A stretch of DNA of 64,000 nucleotides, taken from assembly GCA_004352715.1 (NCBI GenBank), contig SCFE01000084.1, positions 582,833 through 646,832 of the forward strand. The letters are read 5' to 3'. The stretch is from Hofstenia miamia. Lineage: Eukaryota; Xenacoelomorpha; Acoela. The notes under the pieces are model-generated. The model was given only the letters and a program-made list of their open reading frames with translations. It did not search any database and was not told where the DNA came from. The first letter of the stretch is position 1. Every line of letters begins with the position of its first letter. Of the stretch, positions 60,322 to 64,000 are shown piece after piece. A program made the position numbers and the translations under genes.

Positions 60322-61667
60322 TCATGAACCACAGTTATCTATTATTTCATGTTCAAAATCAGTATCATCTAAACTTTCCTCAGAAAATTCTGTTAAGTTA
60401 TCATAAGTGGCATATTCATCAACACCATTATCAATTAAGGTGTATTCGTTATTGTTGTTGATGATGACATTTTCAATGTCTTTAATTGCTCGTTTCAATC
60501 TCTGGAAGTGTACAGTTCTCCTGTTACTAAGTGTGTATGTGTTATGATCGAGCACTTTCTCTACCATAAATGGTCCTTGCCAATTATTAGCTAATTTCCT
60601 TACTTGATTGTGATCCGTTGTAACACGGGGCAAATATGCAAATACCTTGTCACCATGTCGATGTGGTTCGCCATGTAATTTTTTATTAAATTTTTGTTTC
60701 TGCCTTATACAAGACTGATTGGTATTATGAGTGATAGTTAAATGAATCTCCTGCATGTCTCGTAGCAGTTGATTTACATATCTTTCTAGTGTAAGTTCAG
60801 AATAGTTCAAGTACATCATAGATAAAGAATTTAGAGCTTCATGCCCGAACATAGCTTTAAAAGGACTTATCCCAGTGGTCGAATGAACTGATGTATTGTA
60901 AAAAACCCTCTATTACTCGTCTCCAGCTTTTCCCTGCTGCTCGTGATACTGCCACTCTAATCAATTTTATCAGTGTTCTATTGAGTCACTCCACCAATCC
61001 ATTTGCTTGGGGGTGATAAGCAGTGGTAAAATCATGTAATATTTCCAATTCAGCCATAAGGGTTTTCATTAGATTACTTTCAAATTGTGGACCATGATCT
61101 GAAACCAGATGAGACATAGGGCCATACTTTAAAATCCACTCTTTGACTATTTTATCAGCTACCTTTTCAGCAAGTGTGCTGTCCATGGGAATGATTTGTG
61201 CGTACTTAGTGAAGTGATCAACAAGTACTAACAGATACTGAAACCCCTCACTATCACGAGACAATTGCTCCAGATCGATGTGGACAATCTCATTAGGGCT
61301 TGATGCAGCACAACATTCAAGTTCGGCATGTTGCTCTGGAAAGTGAGCAGAATTACTAAATAGACATTTCTTACATTTGTCGATTACATCTTGCACTGTT
61401 GCTCTAATACCAATAGTAACATATTGAGAATTAAATGTCTTTTCTGTTTGGATAATTCCTAAGTGACCTTTCTCGTGAACTCTCCTCACGAGATCCCTTT
61501 TAAAATATTCTGGGATAGCCAGACGGTTATTTCGACTTTTTACATATAGTAGACCCTTCTCTGTTGTTGTCCAATTGTATCGGTTATAATATCTTACCGC
61601 TGTTGGTGAAAGAGGAAAAAAGGGGTCCTTCATCCTTTTCATAATATCAGATAGAATAAGATCATTT
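60322..61667 (-). pseudogene. Gypsy-type integrase (pol C-terminus)
   Basis: The minus-strand frame from the gap edge: H2C2 zinc site (HEKGH...CKKC), catalytic core with HIDLEQLS (first Asp), LVLVDHFTKYAQIIPM, VSDHGPQFES (second Asp) and AYHPQANGLVE (Glu, 35 residues after Asp: DD35E). Then TGA at 60986 where Arg is expected, LNRTLIKLIRVA, a frameshift in a T-run near 60900, YNTSVHSTTGISPF and the C-terminal GPY/F module NWQGPFMVEKVLDHNTYTL, ending at 60322. The upstream RT and RNase H fall in the gap. With only one nonsense codon and one frameshift, this copy is young. Confidence 0.9.
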
Positions 61668-62667
61668 NNNNNNNNNNNNNNNNNNNNNNNNNNNNNNNNN
61701 NNNNNNNNNNNNNNNNNNNNNNNNNNNNNNNNNNNNNNNNNNNNNNNNNNNNNNNNNNNNNNNNNNNNNNNNNNNNNNNNNNNNNNNNNNNNNNNNNNNN
61801 NNNNNNNNNNNNNNNNNNNNNNNNNNNNNNNNNNNNNNNNNNNNNNNNNNNNNNNNNNNNNNNNNNNNNNNNNNNNNNNNNNNNNNNNNNNNNNNNNNNN
61901 NNNNNNNNNNNNNNNNNNNNNNNNNNNNNNNNNNNNNNNNNNNNNNNNNNNNNNNNNNNNNNNNNNNNNNNNNNNNNNNNNNNNNNNNNNNNNNNNNNNN
62001 NNNNNNNNNNNNNNNNNNNNNNNNNNNNNNNNNNNNNNNNNNNNNNNNNNNNNNNNNNNNNNNNNNNNNNNNNNNNNNNNNNNNNNNNNNNNNNNNNNNN
62101 NNNNNNNNNNNNNNNNNNNNNNNNNNNNNNNNNNNNNNNNNNNNNNNNNNNNNNNNNNNNNNNNNNNNNNNNNNNNNNNNNNNNNNNNNNNNNNNNNNNN
62201 NNNNNNNNNNNNNNNNNNNNNNNNNNNNNNNNNNNNNNNNNNNNNNNNNNNNNNNNNNNNNNNNNNNNNNNNNNNNNNNNNNNNNNNNNNNNNNNNNNNN
62301 NNNNNNNNNNNNNNNNNNNNNNNNNNNNNNNNNNNNNNNNNNNNNNNNNNNNNNNNNNNNNNNNNNNNNNNNNNNNNNNNNNNNNNNNNNNNNNNNNNNN
62401 NNNNNNNNNNNNNNNNNNNNNNNNNNNNNNNNNNNNNNNNNNNNNNNNNNNNNNNNNNNNNNNNNNNNNNNNNNNNNNNNNNNNNNNNNNNNNNNNNNNN
62501 NNNNNNNNNNNNNNNNNNNNNNNNNNNNNNNNNNNNNNNNNNNNNNNNNNNNNNNNNNNNNNNNNNNNNNNNNNNNNNNNNNNNNNNNNNNNNNNNNNNN
62601 NNNNNNNNNNNNNNNNNNNNNNNNNNNNNNNNNNNNNNNNNNNNNNNNNNNNNNNNNNNNNNNNNNN
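61668..62667. other. Assembly gap (exactly 1000 N)
   Basis: The round length suggests a scaffold join of unknown size. It separates minus-strand pol from plus-strand gag. Confidence 1.
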
Positions 62668-63914
62668 TGGAAATGTGGATGCTAGAATCAACTGTTGCCT
62701 TGGAATTACAAATTCACGAGTTAAAAACTCAGATGGCTAAATCGGAAGAGGTTAACCTTTTGAAACTCCCAGTTGATGAATTTGTTACTCATGCTACATT
62801 AAATGAAGCTTTAGGGGACTTGGCTGAGAAGATAACTGATAAATTCGCCCAGATGATTCAAGATAGAACTGCAACCCCTGTTCTTTTGAATGCACCAACA
62901 CCTTCTCAGTGTGATGAAAGGAAGAAGATGATTCTGATTCCTCCTACTTCAGTGTCGTCTTGCATAAATTCATTTGTGTCATCTAATCCTACATTTACGC
63001 AAGCATCTATTGCCACAGTTGCTGCTACTCCTCCGAGAGATCGCAATTTCATTCCTACAAGTCCTGTGCAACCACCTTGCGTTTCTGCATTAACTAGCTC
63101 AAAGGAACATATGTCTGATGCCTTGAGTCCGCTAAATGATAGTACTTCAGATAGGCGACCCTGATTTCGTCATTCAATTCTTCCTGTCAAGACTCTCGGA
63201 CAAATACCAGTGCACAGTAAACATTCAGTTTTACCTAAATTTTCAGGCCAAATCGATGCAGTTTCACAATCCTTTGAAGAGTGGTTTTTCCTATTCGAGC
63301 TTCACATGAAACAATATAAGACCTCTCAAGAAGATGCTGTCTCACAATCTCCACTGTATTTGAGCAGGCTCGCATATAATCAATACATGATGTTGGATCA
63401 GAATATCAAGACTGATTATCAATTGTTAGTCGGGTTTTTTGAGGATCACTACAAGGCTCCTCATATAAAACACCAATACAAGACGCTGCTTTGTGATATG
63501 TCTTTTAAGAGAGGAGATGATATTCGAAATTACATTATGCAAGTTGAAAGACTTTTTCGATTGAGTAGTCTGTCTCTTGAATACTCTAGACATGATCTTT
63601 TCTCGTATATCTGTAGAGGATTCCCTCCTTCAATCCGTAGTCGCCTGGAAATGAAATGCGACCCAGAAGAATGTTTGCATGATATCATAAGAAAAGCGAT
63701 TAGCATAGTATACATGATCTATAATTCCAATCGAATTGATAAAGATCTCTATGAGCTATCGGGCACCAACAGAAAAGCAGAGCCTAAAAAGACCATTCTG
63801 GACAAGGATTTCGACATGTCCTCAGTCAGGTGTTTCCGTTGTGGCGAAAAGGGTCATTTCAAATCTAATTGTAAAGCAAAGATTCAAATTGTTGCTGAAG
63901 GTGAGGGGTTTTAG
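62668..63914 (+). pseudogene. Gypsy-type gag with zinc knuckle
   Basis: One plus-strand frame from the gap edge through ATG 62673 to TAG 63914, broken only by TGA 63162 (again an Arg-like position). N-terminal coiled coil (ALELQIHELKTQ), a Ser/Thr/Pro linker (62880-63160), a capsid-like helical domain (PKFSGQ, EEWFFLFELHMKQY, YLSRLAYNQY, FEDHYKAP, RGDDIRNYIMQVERLF) and a CCHC knuckle CFRCGEKGHFKSNC near 63829-63870. It packages element RNA in the virus-like particle. After TAG the -1 frame stays open to 63997 (VLVDEPPPAVSSPP), suggesting a frameshift near the GGGGTTTT run. Confidence 0.85.
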
Positions 63915-64000
63915 TTGATGAGCCGCCACCGGCTGTCTCCTCTCCTCCCGATACATTCTTAGTAGACTTAACAGAAAACGAGTCCAATTTAAATTAATGG

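Noticed and set aside
1-64000. CRISPR arrays, operons, bacterial promoters
   Set aside because: Introns, poly(A) signals, THAP domain and retroelements show a eukaryotic nuclear genome; no direct-repeat/spacer array seen.

Overview
The window is nuclear DNA of an AT-rich invertebrate animal. It is made of one host gene with very large introns and many transposable elements. The host gene is inosine-5'-monophosphate dehydrogenase (IMPDH), read on the minus strand from ATG 43261 to TAA 7322 in 12 exons. Every junction has GT and AG, the phases close, and the product is 509 codons. The first five introns are 41-70 bp and the last four are 4.6-16.3 kb. This 5'-compact, 3'-expanded layout is known from flatworm genes, so a flatworm is a reasonable guess, but the sequence does not prove it. 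TA microsatellites border several of the assembly gaps.

Layout. 1-5.6 kb: a nest of APE-type (CR1/L2-like) retrotransposon copies on the minus strand, one with an unlisted ORF carrying a 2A-like motif, plus a plus-strand retrotransposon with a restriction-like endonuclease. 7.3-43.3 kb: IMPDH. Its introns hold a broken CR1-like element, a Penelope-like fragment, Tc1/mariner-type remnants, a piggyBac-like MITE and hAT-like ends. They also hold a small intronless secreted-protein gene on the opposite strand and one unrecognised 191-codon ORF. 45.9-50.0 kb: a 4.1-kb element with about 180-bp inverted ends, a THAP exon at one end and SWIM/YqaJ coding sequence facing it from the other. Two tRNA-like sequences and a 235-bp MITE are nested in it. 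50.0-56.1 kb: a decayed LTR retrotransposon with almost no CpG. 57.3-61.7 kb: a younger minus-strand Gypsy-type element with integrase, a long third ORF of unknown function, a polypurine tract and the start of the 3' LTR. 62.7-64 kb: a Gypsy-type gag on the plus strand beyond a 1000-N gap.

Best leads: (1) the THAP / SWIM-YqaJ long-inverted-repeat element; (2) the 2A-like motif behind membrane segments in the 5' retrotransposon; (3) the membrane-segment-free third ORF of the Gypsy element; (4) CpG decay confined to the LTR elements, seen as a 6-kb CpG void and as nonsense codons that are all TGA; (5) the nested cysteine-rich secreted gene. No homology search could be run. Family calls rest on motifs read by eye.
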